A stretch of 64,000 nt of DNA from Chrysopilus asiliformis (Eukaryota > Arthropoda > Insecta > Diptera > Rhagionidae): positions 28,393,530-28,457,529 of the forward strand of contig OZ035962.1 in the NCBI GenBank assembly GCA_964034945.1. The letters are read 5' to 3'. Numbering within the stretch: position 1 is the stretch's first letter; the number at the start of each line of letters is the position of its first letter. The notes beneath the pieces are model-generated. The model was not told the DNA's origin, did no database searches, and worked only from the letters and a program-made list of their open reading frames with translations. Of this stretch, positions 48,560-60,459 are shown one piece after another. Made by a program: the position numbers and the translations under genes.

Positions 48560-49040
48560 AACACCTCACAACTTTTCCAAAATTTGTTTGCCGCCAATTT
48601 GGTTTTGAAAATTCGCGAACTCCCTGGAACCAGTCGATGTAACACAAAAATTGAATACACCCCAGTGTTAGGGATGACAAAAGATTCTGATTTCTGCATG
48701 TTCGTCCGTCTGCCCGTCCGTCCGTTCGTGATCACCATAACGTTCGAAAGGATTGAGCTGCAGACTTGAAATTTTGTATAGTTACGATTCTCGTAAATGG
48801 CTAGGCTAAGTTCTTGAACGAGAAAAATTGGACCATTCCTTCCCCCCTCCCCCATACAAACGCAACAGTTTTTTGCAATTTTCGGTGAGTCGTATTAAAA
48901 AATTTATAAATGTAAAATCTGTTTAGAATATGGTTTTATATAACCGTTTTAAACATCAAATTCCAATCGGACCACTCCTTTTCCCCCCTCCTATACAAAT
49001 AGAGATTTTTTTGGCCCCTGGAAATTGTAGCTTTTCTTAT
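48560..49040 (+). repeat. Decayed DINE-like repeat
   Basis: Contains TACACCCCAGTGTTAGGG, the core GTCCGTCTGCCCGTCCGTCC (48705-48724), GATTGAGCTGCAGACTTGAA, and the block GGACCATTCCTTCCCCCC followed by CATACAAACG. Same module order as the copies at 30043 and 46135, but a diverged family. Confidence 0.6.
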
Positions 49041-49044
49041 CTTT

Positions 49045-50700
49045 AATAAAAAAATCGTCTTCTCAAAAATTAAAAAAAAACTGATCTAAACCCGTGTTAA
49101 TCTCCTGTTTTATTAATATATTCACCCTTTTGAGATATCAAATTCAATAAATTAATAGAAATATCTAAAAAAAAATAAACGGCTAGCCGTAAATACTACA
49201 GCAATATATTATTTTAATACAAATTCTTTTATCTTTTTTGGTAAGAAAACAAGTTCAACATTCGAAAATCGTTCATTTATCGTCGCTTAAGATAAAAATG
49301 ATGTAGTAGTACCGGTTTTAAAATCTCAACACCTTTGCATTGCACCTTATTCGATTTTGGTTTAGTTTCTGGTTTTGCATCTTCGAATTCAAATCGATTA
49401 TGCTCCGTTGGTGGGATTCCTAAGATAGAATGTACCCGTCAAATTAACTAAAAAATAAAACGCCGACCGTCACAGATACTTCTGCATTAAAAAAGAATCC
49501 TTGGGAAATTCATTGTAGATATTTTTCATTAGTTACGGTCATTTCTTACATTACGATGGTTTTGTTTTTCGACTAGAATTGTGGGAAATTCTGTGAAAAA
49601 GAAAATTGTGTGGAAATGAAGACTAGTTTAGGATTTTGAAAATTTAAAAACTTCGACGTCTCTAAATTATAGAATTTAAATAAATATTTTTTGGCGAAAA
49701 GAGAAGCGTTTCAAGGATTTTGGATCATTTTTCTTCTTTTTAGAAACACATAAATATCAAGGACGACAGTTGATACCAAGCTGTCGCTGTCCTTATTATA
49801 ACTAACGATAGCGCACCTGCAAGGAGGGTGAATAAAGGACTAAGGTGATTGGGATCAAAACCAAACTAATTAAATAAAGTTATCACATTTTATTATACAA
49901 TATACACATAGCAATTATTTTATTTATCCTAGATTTTTATTTTTTTTATAAATAATTCAATTTTTTATAAAACGAAAATAATTTACAGTGAACTATTAAC
50001 CATTTTCTTTATAATTTAGTTAAATTAATTTTTAATTTAATATTTATTCATTAATTAATATTTTATTAGGTAGTTTTTTTTATTTTATTGAATTTATAAA
50101 GTAACTTAAAAATTAGAAAACAACAAGATTATCATTTTTCGCATAAAATTCTCAAAAGATATTTTTACAAAAAATAATGAACAAACGGAACAAACGCAAA
50201 TCTTCAAGAATATAAATTAGACAGCAAATATATTTCTACAAAGGACTCAATTTAAAATTAAGCGAATGTTTCTTGGCTCTGAGCGCAATTTTTTTCTTTC
50301 GTTTTTGATTTGTTAAAAAAAATTAACAAATTTTTGAGCATAGGTTTAGAATTTTTAGTTTTACTTTTGCTTCTATCAAAATTCCAATAAATAAATAAAC
50401 TATAATCGTCCTGCTAATACTGTGAAATTGTCGTGTCCTCTTTTTTGACTGGGCGAATCCGAGATTTTTTCCATTTTTATCCCAGTTTAATTGCTATTAT
50501 TTTTTTTAAATTTGCTGTTACTATTTCTGCTTTGCTTATCCTGGCGCTGTGCAAAAAACACCTTTCTATCGTTACGATAGTTTGATGACTTCAATCTGAC
50601 TAGGGACTTGCTTTTATTTTAACGTTTTTTAAATTCCTTATAACAAAAAAAAGTTTTTTAAAATGACGAAAACAAGAAAATTTCTAATGATGAGTTTAGG
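49045..50700 (-). other. Likely 3' flank/UTR of Awh
   Basis: Very AT-rich DNA directly downstream of the Awh stop codon. Several AATAAA hexamers occur on the minus strand (for example around 49920). The UTR end cannot be fixed. No ORF. Confidence 0.4.
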
Positions 50701-50705
50701 AATTC

Positions 50706-53700
50706 TTAGACCTCGCTTTGCATACAGTGAATGCTTGAGTCCTGCGAGAGTTCATCTAGTGAGGAATCTGAAAAGAAGAGACCTTCGTTGATTTATGAAG
50801 GACGTCAATACTCTTAGGATATTTTGTAAAGTTACCATGAGATGGAAATAGTGATGTTTTATTGTTGTTGTTTAATTGTATGGCATTCTGGGAATTATTT
50901 TGAAAGGAATACGTTAATTGTAGATTAATATGTCTAGCAAATGAGTTTCCGTCGGCATCGCGAACTACTGAAAAAAAAATAAGAAAAAAATTAAACTAGG
51001 GACGAAATAATAAATTTGTTGATCTAAATCAGGAATGTTCAATGACTGAATATGGAAAAAAAGCTTTAGGGAAGCTCTTAAGCTTTTAAAGCTTTAAATT
51101 TCAAAAAGGTGTTTTGAAAATCCAAAAATTGACATATTTTATGGACAGTACCTAAGAAAAGTGCGTTGAAATTGAAATATTTTTACAAACAATTTCTAAC
51201 GTACTGCATTTTCTTTTGAAAATAAATTAAAACACCAAACTGTACTCACTTTTATTTTTACCGGCATGAATATGTTTTTTTTGTCGCGCTCTCGAATTTT
51301 GAAACCATACTTGTGTTACTCGTTTACTAAGCCCAGTCACCGATGCAATTCTCTCCAGATCCTGACCATCAGGATTACTGTCGATTTGAAAATTTGCCTG
51401 CAGGACTTGAAGCTGTTCTTCTGTGAATGTTGTACGTACACGTTTTGTTTTACTTTTATGATAGCCATCGCCATCGCAACCATCTAGAACAAAATAATAA
51501 AAGAAATAGTCACACTTTTTTCCAAATGGTTGAGAAATAAAATATTCGGATGTTTCTTTTTTTAAATTAAAGCCCGCATCACCCTATAGGATATTGAAAA
51601 AAAAAACTAGATACCAACCATCACTAGATGTAGTTCCGCCTTCGATTGTCTCCAGGTAGTGAGCTTTGCACAGGACTCTATCATCCATCAAAGCGAATTG
51701 TTCACCGGTTGAAAGCTGTCTGCCACAGGAATCACATGCGAAGCACGCCAGGTGAAAAACTAATTCTCGTGCTCGACGCACCCAGTCCGAGGCTGAGATC
51801 CCTCGGCAACATTTTGAGCATTTGGCACCGAAATTTCTGAAAATAAAGATATTCATTTTTATTTATTTCATTCGTTAAAAGCAGTGTTTTTTGTTTTCTA
51901 ATTTTTATTTTATTTTTAGATACATTCAAAAATGTTTAAATCACGGTTCCCAGCCGAACCTAGATTTCGACTTAAGTGAACCCCCATAAGGTCTATTTTG
52001 GAGTAATCATATTCTGAGTGTTGTGTTTAAAAGCTTAAATGTTGGACCTTAAGCCCAATTAAGACTAAAGGGCCAAACAGATGACGGCAGCAACTGTGAC
52101 TGCGGCGTCGACTGTGACGTCATTTTGGGCGTCGAAAAGTCGAGTGGAACACATGTATGAAACTCAACGTCGGACAGCGTTCCAACAACAAATACTTTGA
52201 CATTTCTGAATCGTGTTTGCGAGATATAAAAAATGATTGTTCTGTACGATACTTTTCAAAAATTGATGTTAATTGTGTGCGCGTTTTTGCATTATTATAA
52301 TGTTATTATTAATTAATGTTATTATATTGCACAAAACACTTTTGACGTTCACTTATTATATATCGGTGTTGTCAGTCCTCGTTTTCTCTAAAATTTTCGG
52401 TGACACCCCCACGACGACGGCGTCGAATTTAGACATTTTGCTAAATTTATTTTGAAGCCGAAGTCGCAGTCGCAGTTGCTGCCGTCATGTAGGCTGCCCC
52501 ATATGAATTCATGGTTTCTAATTTTTTTGACGTCGCAGTCCACGCCAGAGTCGCAGTTGCTGCCGTCATCTGTTTGGCCCTTAACGATTGCGATTACGAT
52601 TACCTACGTTTGAGGCTTCTCGACCAATGAGATCAAAGCTTTCATGTGCCTATCGTTGAAAGCTTTGATCTCACCGAGGAAGTTCAATCGTAATCGCAAT
52701 CGTTAGTCTGAATCGGGTTTAAAGGTAGAAATAGACGCTGCGATGGTCGGTACAATCGTCGGGCCGATTTGCGGTCGCATGCGATAATTGTATCGTGTGT
52801 GTGCACGAAATGACGGTTGGGGCCGATATCTTACGGTCGTACGTCGCTGAGTCAAAACCTGCGGTCGCATGCGGCAGATTGTATCGTTTGTGGTCTGCCA
52901 TATGCGACCGTCGATACGATATTATTTCACAACTGTGCTGTGTTGTTCGAGTGATATTTGCTAGTAAAAACTGATTATTCGATTAAATCGCAAGTAAATC
53001 GTATCGTGTGTGTGCTGTATACAACCGTCGGCCCGATATCGGTCCAACACAAGTCGGTACGACCATCGCAGCGTCTATTTCTACCTTAACAGACAGAAAG
53101 ACATTTTTGTAATAATGCTCTATTCGACTCAGGAGTGCTTGGGGAAAAGTATTTAAGATTTTTATTAAGATTTCTTGAAGATTTCTAGATTTCTATACGG
53201 ATAAAAAAGTAAAATCCTGAAAAAACGAGGGCAAAGGGAAGGAATTTATATAATGTAATTTTTATCGTGTCACTTTTATGAATTGCCCTGTAATTATTTT
53301 CTGCCCTTTTTCAAAGACAATATTTACATCGGAAAAATTAATTCAATCTCACAAGTTCCAAGGTTAAAAACAAATTTAATATTTCACTTTTACTTATTGA
53401 AAAACAAAATATGAATCAATTGTGATTAATTACCGCAAAATCTTAAAATTTCTGAAACTAAATTCGTAGCTGGCCCACAAAGTTTAATAAAAATCAGGTA
53501 ACAAAGTAAGATTTCAATAATGGGTAAAAATATGTTATAATAAAATAATAACCGTAGTTAAAGTAATTAATCTCCATTAGATGTTAATCTGACAAAATAA
53601 ATATCAGTTGAATTCTAAGAAATAAAAAGTCATCGAGTGACAAAGCTCTCTAGGAGGACGTGTGAAAATCCTGCAACGAATCTTACAAGTCACGGCGATA

Positions 53701-56700
53701 CACTCTTATTTTTTTTAAATTTTAATAAAAGGTGAAAAAAGGTGACAATCATGGTAAGATTATGTGGAACGTCTTACAATTTTTCTTAGGAAATCAAAGC
53801 CAAAAAGTATAGAAAAAAAAGTTCCTAGATAGCCAACGATCAATCGACATCATCCTGTTTTCATTTCATATTATACACAAAAATCGAACAGTTGCATTGT
53901 TGACGTCTGATGATCGTGGCTTTTGGGAAGAAATAACAGAATCAGATCGATCTGCGATGATATTTATTTAGGTTAGTAACAATCCACGAAAATCATAACA
54001 AGTACTCCCTGACATGAAATGAGATATATTTGAAAAACATTCGCCTACATATTCAGCCAGCTCCAGATTCAGGCTTAATTCGAGCTCCAGAAAAATGTGC
54101 GCGGCAAACTTAAATCCAAAGTGTTTAAGATAAATGTTATGTTATTTTTTTTAGGTCTTAAGCGTTTCACGATCAAAGTCAGGCTTTCAAGTTGCTGTGC
54201 TCGGAATTGGGAACTTTTATTCAATGAAAAATATTCGGCGATTATTGATGTGTCATCGGATCATTTTTCTCAAAGGCCATTCTTTGGTGTTGAATTCATA
54301 TTCTCTTAAAGGTGCATGGTTTAGGCTGTTACCATCTTTTGATTCATTTTCTTGATAATGGCTGAGCGATCTTTAGTTTAGTGTCGATCGGATCGGATTG
54401 AATCCGTGGTACTGCAAGGAGCTGAATTTTAGGCTTAAATATGAACTACTTGAAGACTTTGTAAAACCACACCGTCGGTGCGGTTAAAACGTCCCTTATA
54501 AAAAAAAGTATTTCTTAAGACTTTTATCTGTGCTTCAATTGATCGTATGTGAGCACAGACAGAAGATTGAAGATCTTTTGTAAATTGGCGGTGGGCATGT
54601 GGAGTGCGATCTTGCTGTGACCTGCGCGACTTGGCGAAATATTTTATTCGATTAAATACAAATCGATTGGCGAACGCATATATCATCGATATGTCAGATA
54701 AAATAATAATAAAAAAACTCTGATAAATAATAATAAAAAAAAATTGGAATCGTTTTTCGTGGTTGCCATTTGACTTTTATTTCTTTTAGTTTGGTTCATT
54801 TTGTGTCAATGTCAAATGAGCATTCTTTAAAGAGGTTTAACAAGAATTACCACAAGATCACATTCGGAATTTTGTGTATTTTATTTTTGTGACTTTTTTT
54901 GCGATTCCTTTCGCCGAAGGTGGTAATTGGTGAATATTACAACTTGAAGAAATTTTATACGCCCGCTGCCTGGTGTTGCAATTTTTTAAATTATGCCCAC
55001 GATCGGATTTTTACCTGTTGAGTGATTCTGCGGATTTTGTTTTATAGTATTTAAAGAAAAACCAATATGTATCACCATAAAAATTTTTACTGTCGTTTTA
55101 AAAAGAAAAAAATATTTTATTGTGAAAAAAAATTTAAGAACAGCACACGACACACAACTAGTAAAGCAAAAGTTATGGTAAAATTCATAATTTCGCAACC
55201 TATTCACTCGAAAACCAGTTGACTGATTGATCTAAATTTATAGTCCGTGTCTTTTATGAGACAAGATGAACGCCGTAAATTTGGTTACGTAAAGCGGAAC
55301 CCGGAAAAAAGAATCGTCCCTAATTTTTTTCAAATTTGCGGTTCAGGATTTTCAAATTTTTTTATTGTGATTTCTAAATTTAAAAATTGCGCCACAAATT
55401 TATCACACTAATTTTTAAACTCGTCCCCCCTCCTGCTGCCTGTTCAGCGCTTTTTTCGTCATATTATTCCAACCTTCTCTCGTCATATTATTCCAGCATT
55501 TTTATTGCGCGACGTATTTCATAGACGGTCCCTGCACTCAGAAAAATATGAAAACCTGATCCAAATCAACTTTTCGATAAGTCAACTTAAGCCTGTAGCA
55601 GGCAAATGGAGTTATCCATTACACAACATTACATCCTCGAAATATCTATCTGAGGTCAACCCGTGCAGCTCCTTACGCCCTGCTTAACTTGCTGCAGGTT
55701 TAATTTTTGAATTTCTTCCGCCACATGTTGGCCTATTTTGACTTTTCCTAACACAGTAGAACGCCCGCCAAGCATAGGTTAAATTTTCCTCCAGGAAGCC
55801 AATTACGTCGTACGCAAATCGACGAAAAGTTGACTTTTACTCGATTATTCTGAGTGCGAGTTTTTAGAAAAACGATACTAAACAATGTATGTATATTATA
55901 TTTTATTTTTAATAAACATATGTAGATTAATTCAAAAAAATCTTGCTTTAGACGAAGAATGCATAAAAACCTTTTTTTAATTAAACTAACCGATTCTTTG
56001 AATAAATACCTTACATAATCCCATAAAACTGCAACTAAGAAAGAAGTAACTGTCTTTTATGTTCGAAAAATCAAAAATTCAAAAAAGGGCGGCAAGTGGG
56101 TGGCTGCTATATGATCATGTAAATTTTCATGTATAAACTCCGTAAAATGTTCAGCTTGTTGTTCTCAGCCCATATTTGCATCCAAAACAAATAAAATACA
56201 AGACAGAAAATGCATCCGACCGTCAGCCAACAAGCGACATCGATCCAAGCACAAAAATTCAAATTGTAAAATGAAATTTGGTTCCAATCGAAAGCATTTC
56301 AACATGTCTTCATACGGAGTAGGTGGCACTATTTTTTAGGGACGCGGGAACTCTTTTCCAATCCCCGATGATTTTGGGCTTGCCGTTGTCGAATCCGTAA
56401 TTCGAATTTGAAATGATATTCTTTCCCGCGCGCCATGCAGGAGCAGCAGCTAACATGGCAATCAATTTACGTTTAGATGTTGTTAATTGGGATTGGGACT
56501 GAATGATGGAACCATGCCTAACCTGGCTCGGGTAAGCGTGGTTTCGGGATAGGCTCTGGAATCGATCATTCTGATTAATGTGGGACATGTTTTTCTTTCA
56601 ATTTTCATTTTATTCGCACGTACTTTTTGGATTCCATCATATGGGATTTTTTCCCTTTTCTGAAGATTTTGGAAAAGGCATCAGCGTAAAATGTTTGTTA

Positions 56701-59525
56701 CAGCATTTATATGCAAATCAGTAAAACACAAATGATGTTTACGTTTTTATGCTTCTCATGTTTTGTCATTTTGGATGCAATTAAAGTTTTTTTGTAGCTA
56801 GTTTGATTTTCAATAATATAAATAACTAGGTAAGTGTACATAAACGCAGTTTGGAAGCTAATAGATTGGAATTAAACTGTAGATCTATAATGAATATTTT
56901 CAAATATTTTTACATTGTGTCATCAAGCTGAAATTTTATAAACTAAAACTAAAACCACTAGCAAACTTTCATATTTTTTGAGCCAAAAACAAACCAGAAC
57001 CAAATTTTGAAATTTTAGGGACCAAATTTTGAAATTTTTTTAACCGAAACCAAATTTTAAAATTTTGGGAACCTAAACTAGAACTAAATTTTGAAATTTC
57101 TTAAACTAGAACTAAATTTTGAAATTTTAGGAACCAAAACCAAAACAAGAACTAAATTTTGAAATTTCTTAAACCAGAACTAAATTTTGAAATTTTAGGA
57201 ACCAAAATCAAATCAAGAAACAAATTTTGAAATTTGTTAAACCAGAACCAAATTTTGAAATTCTAGGAACCAAAAACGGAACTAAATTTTGAAATTTTTG
57301 AATCCAAAACCAAATTTTGAAATTTTAGGAACCGAAATCAAAACAAGAACTAAATTTTGAAATAAACTAGAACTAAATTTCAAATTTTAGGAACAAAAAT
57401 CAAACCAAGAAACAAATTTTGAAATTTGTTAAACCAGAACCAAATTTTGAAGTTCTAGGAACCAAAAACGGAACTAAATTTTGAAATTTTTGAATCCAAA
57501 ACTAAATTTTGAAATTTTAGGAACCAAAAGGAACAAGAAACAAATTTCGAAAATTTTTGAGCTAAAACAAAAACAAGAATCATATTTTGAAATTTTTAGG
57601 AACCAAAACTAAGAACCAGAAATGTAATTCACTCTTGATCCAAAAAAAAAATATCAGTTGTGGTCAACACAAAACTTTCTTCTACAAAATCTACCACCTT
57701 GCGCAATTTACGCTAGAGCCCTGTCGCGTTGTCAACCTAAGACGACCTCCCAATAAATTCTTGGTTTATTCAAAAATATCAAAAACGTACAAAATTTGAG
57801 ATAACTTGAGAACTGTAAAAGATATCAATTTACGGTAAATGGCAAAAATGTAGAAAATGTTAACGTCTTTAATTATTCTTTTAACTGATTTGTCGAAAAA
57901 CCGTTAGTTTGCAAGTAATTTGCAAAAATATATTTTTTTATATTTTAATCTAAATATCTCAATAACGGTAACGGTAAGAAACAAAATTGTGCAGAATGCC
58001 ATTCTCATTAATTCACTTCATACATTCAGTCAGCAAAAACCCGTTAGTTTTCGAGATAATCGCAAAAAACTATTTTTTTGGAAATAACGGCTTATCTCGA
58101 GAACAGGTTGAGATATCGAGTTATAGTTAAAGACAAAAGTGTTCTCCAAGTTTTGTCATACTTAAGGCCACTAAAAAACCCGTAGTTTGGGAGTAAATCG
58201 AGAAAAACGAAATTGCGATTTTTGAAAAACCGCCATTTTGGATACTTCCGGTTAACGGATTTCCACCAAAAGTTGATAGGATCGTCCCATTTCAGGTCCC
58301 AACATGCCTATAAAATTTCATGGCGCTAGCTCTATTAGTTTTTGAGAAATCTTGTACACAGACTGACAGACAGACTGACAGACAGACTGACAGACTGACA
58401 GACTGACAGACTGACAGACTGACAGACTGACAGACTGACAGACTGACAGACTGACAGACTGACAGACTGACAGACTGACAGACTGACAGACTGACAGACT
58501 GACAGACTGACAGACTGACAGACTGACAGACTGACAGACTGACAGACTGACAGACTGACAGACTGACAGACTGACAGACTGACAGACTGACAGACTGACA
58601 GACAGACTGACAGACAGAAAGACATTTTTTTAATATGACTCCAATCGACTCAGGAGTGATCGGGAAATGTTTTTTAGGCAAAATTAAGAGGTCGAAATTT
58701 TTCATGAATACAATACTTTATTATACTCCGTAGAAGAAAGTAAAAAACATTTGGTTAACATCTCAGAAAGCGTGTGAAAAAATTGTATTCGGAAACAAAA
58801 TCACTTTAAGACTTATGTTGGAAAAACGTATTTTAACGATTCTAAAACTATGTTTTGTAAATGGCAAGGAAATTATCTAAAATTTCTAAAAGGTATGAGA
58901 CGAGATTTCTTTTAAATTTGCAGATCTTTTTGCTGTTTCTGAAAGATTTGTTTTCTCGTCATCAATTTTTCAATTTACAATATTGAAAAAAGAAGTTTAT
59001 CTTACGTCACAATAAACCAATTTTAGTGATCAAAGATACCTCATGTCAGCCCTAAAAAGTTGATAATCTTGAACTACACACAACTATCTTAAGCACTTAA
59101 AATCTTTGTTTTTTCTTGGTGCGTATTTCTGTAGAGGGATTACCCATAATAGCGAGTGGAATCAATTTTTATGAAACTGAAACAAAGTGATTACATATGT
59201 TCTCCTAACCGAATTTACGATTACATCCATGGCTAGAGTTTTTATTTTAGTTTTGATTTTTTTTCTATTTTGTTACTCACTTTGCATAATCGGTTTTACA
59301 GTAGACCTGTCGCTCCCTAAGGAAACATGACGGCTGTCGATCGAGCGGTGATAAGCAGACACAGCATCTTAGACAAGATCCATGCCATGAACAGCCACCT
59401 ACCTCAAGAAGGTACCTAAAATAAAGCACAGTTGTTTTTTCATCATCTCTTAAAAAGTCATATTAGATTGCATCGTACCTGTCGGAGATTGGTTCACCAC
59501 ATGCTGTGCATGACCGCAACTCAGT
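50706..59525 (-). CDS. Awh: LIM-homeodomain transcription factor Arrowhead (Lhx6/8 class), first exon not found
   Basis: Nuclear regulator of imaginal/abdominal histoblast and neural fates in flies. Six minus-strand exons: 59525-59479, 59415-59281, 51836-51619, 51483-51250, 50967-50836, 50767-50706; phases agree throughout (828 nt, 275 codons plus stop). LIM1 spans exons 1-2 ([12 protein letters not shown], then [17 protein letters not shown]). LIM2 is in exon 3 ([33 protein letters not shown]). The homeodomain is exon 4 ([37 protein letters not shown]). The tail [17 protein letters not shown] and final [17 protein letters not shown] match the Arrowhead C-terminus. The last intron is only 68 bp. 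Intron 2 is 7.4 kb and full of MITEs. Donor after exon 3 is GTTGGT, weak. Exon 1 opens at TELRSC; the initiating ATG exon lies further upstream and was not located. Confidence 0.94.
52049..52722. mobile_element. TTAA-flanked foldback MITE split by a Harbinger MITE
   Basis: After removing the insert at 52069-52581, the inverted repeats are GCCCAATTAAGACTAACGAT and, from the right end, ACCCGATTCAGACTAACGAT, both continuing TGCGATTACGATT. TTAA lies outside both ends (52049-52052 and 52719-52722). A second inner palindrome TGAGATCAAAGCTTTCA pairs perfectly near 52629-52672. The arrangement suggests a piggyBac-like MITE. Confidence 0.75.
52069..52581. mobile_element. PIF/Harbinger-like MITE inside the foldback MITE
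   Basis: 513 bp. Ends AGGGCCAAACAGATGACGGC, AGCAACTG on both sides (28 bp identical), with the 3-bp duplication TAA at 52066-52068 and 52582-52584. The 3-bp TWA-type duplication and AGGGCC start fit Harbinger/Tourist MITEs. It contains repeated GACGTC/GTCGCAGT motifs. Confidence 0.85.
52723..53086. mobile_element. Second PIF/Harbinger-like MITE, abutting
   Basis: 364 bp. Ends AGGTAGAAATAGACGCTGCG then ATGGTCG on both sides, with TAA at 52720-52722 and 53087-53089. The interior is rich in GTCGCATGCG/CGATACGAT palindromic words. Different family from the 52069 element. Confidence 0.85.
53090..56300 (-). other. Awh: Awh intron 2, middle part
   Basis: No gene supported. The string ACAGACAGAAAGACATTTTT at 53090-53110 begins a repeat shared with 58606. 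An end of the 'TCCATAAAATACGTCAC' family lies at 55505-55530 (ATTTCATAGACGGTCCC). A small inverted-repeat element runs 55532-55860 (GCACTCAGAAAAATATG versus GCACTCAGAATAATCG). Confidence 0.5.
56310..56588 (-). CDS. Hypothetical 92-aa ORF in Awh intron
   Basis: ATG-started ORF beginning [20 protein letters not shown] and ending in a stop, with less AT bias than its surroundings. It contains a mixed hydrophobic stretch ([11 protein letters not shown]). No recognised domain. Same strand as Awh, but it does not splice in phase to the LIM2 exon through the one visible donor (GTTAGG). Could be chance. Confidence 0.2.
   Translation of the reverse strand: MSHINQNDRFQSLSRNHAYPSQVRHGSIIQSQSQLTTSKRKLIAMLAAAPAWRAGKNIISNSNYGFDNGKPKIIGDWKRVPASLKNSATYSV
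56940..57612 (+). repeat. Minisatellite of ACCAAATTTTGAAATTTTAGGA-type units
   Basis: About 670 bp of variants of AACCAAATTTTGAAATTT separated by GTTAAACCAGAACC, AGGAACCAAAAACGG or TGAATCCAAAAC. A higher-order period of about 190 bp is visible (AACCAGAACCAAATTTTGAA at 57240 and 57432). It lies in the large Awh intron. Confidence 0.88.
57615..58350. repeat. Body of dispersed repeat preceding the CAGACTGA satellite
   Basis: Repeated phrases of the type TATCTCAATAACGG / TATCTCGAGAACAGG / AAACCCGTTAGTTTTCGAGA occur three times. The tail ACATGCCTATAAAATTTCAT leads into the microsatellite, and after it comes ACTCCGTAGAAGAAAGTAAA (58725-58744). The layout is again that of a DINE-like element with a microsatellite core. 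Confidence 0.5.
58353..58620 (+). repeat. (CAGACTGA)n microsatellite, about 33 units
   Basis: About 268 bp of almost pure 8-bp CAGACTGA repeats with CAGA interruptions at the two ends. Apparent 96-137-codon ORFs across it are repeat artefacts. Confidence 0.95.
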
Positions 59526-59639
59526 CTGAAACCAAGAAAAACCAAAAAAAAAAACAACTTATTAAATTTTATTAAACAAAAATGTCAGATAGGAAGACAA
59601 CAAAAAAAACGACATTAGAATAATCCGTTTAAAGTATTT

Positions 59640-59900
59640 TGTTTAATCTCATGTCTCAATTTAAAATTGTTGAATGTGAATTCGCGTGCGCAGATCGATT
59701 ATTATTGGAAAATGGCCGTTGCCGATATTCGTATGGGTATTAAAAATGGTTCCTCTATGGCGCGGTGTGGCCTGTCGTCGTCGCCGTGGATGCACAGGTG
59801 GTTTTCTCAAGCCCGTAAGCTTAGCCACATTCCATCGGAACGCCAACAAATTGTATCTAAATCTATCGACATGATCGGTTTATAGATACTGATATACCTA
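59640..59900. other. GC-richer block upstream of Awh LIM1 exon
   Basis: ORFs on both strands (62-72 codons) overlap here, none with recognised homology or splice context. The lower AT content than the flanks could mark a conserved regulatory element or UTR of Awh. Unassigned. Confidence 0.3.
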
Positions 59901-60459
59901 CCAGTGATAATGTCTTATTTTGTATGTTTTTTTTTCTCGGTGCTTTTTTTCGAATCGTAATAATGTTTCTCTTTTATTTCGTGTATCGAAAGTATAATTC
60001 AAGGTCGACAGGTGAATTCAGGTAGTGCGCGTATTATATAAGAAAAACAATGCAAATTGTTTGTGCCCAGTCATTTCTTAACATTTCTTAATCGGTTTAT
60101 GTTGATTTCGTATTGAAAATATGGTCTGCCACCGGAATTAGCAAAAGCTGAAGCCACTTTGGAACTTGATAAAAAATTCAGGTAAGCGATTTATTGCCAC
60201 ACATTCTTGAGATTCGACAGGTTATGGACAAGCATTTTGGGTCATTTAATCAGAAAATATAAAAATGATAAAAATATTGAATAGCGAGGTTGATAAGGAG
60301 GTTTCTTTAGTTAAATTTTGACCAAGTCCCTGGTCTTATCCTCTCTGAAATTAAGTTATATTTTTGACACAGAAAGTTTTTACCTCGAGATATCTCGAGC
60401 TGATTCTTGATAGGGTAATTTCAAATGCAATCCATAAATTAAGGGACACAAAGAATATA

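Noticed and set aside
54435..54686. 83-codon minus-strand frame in the Awh intron
   Set aside because: No domain, no splice sites, and composition like the flanks.
58292..58705. 137-codon repeat protein, or a CRISPR-like array
   Set aside because: Pure 8-bp microsatellite without spacers. CRISPR arrays are not expected in an animal genome and need 25-40 bp repeats with unique spacers.
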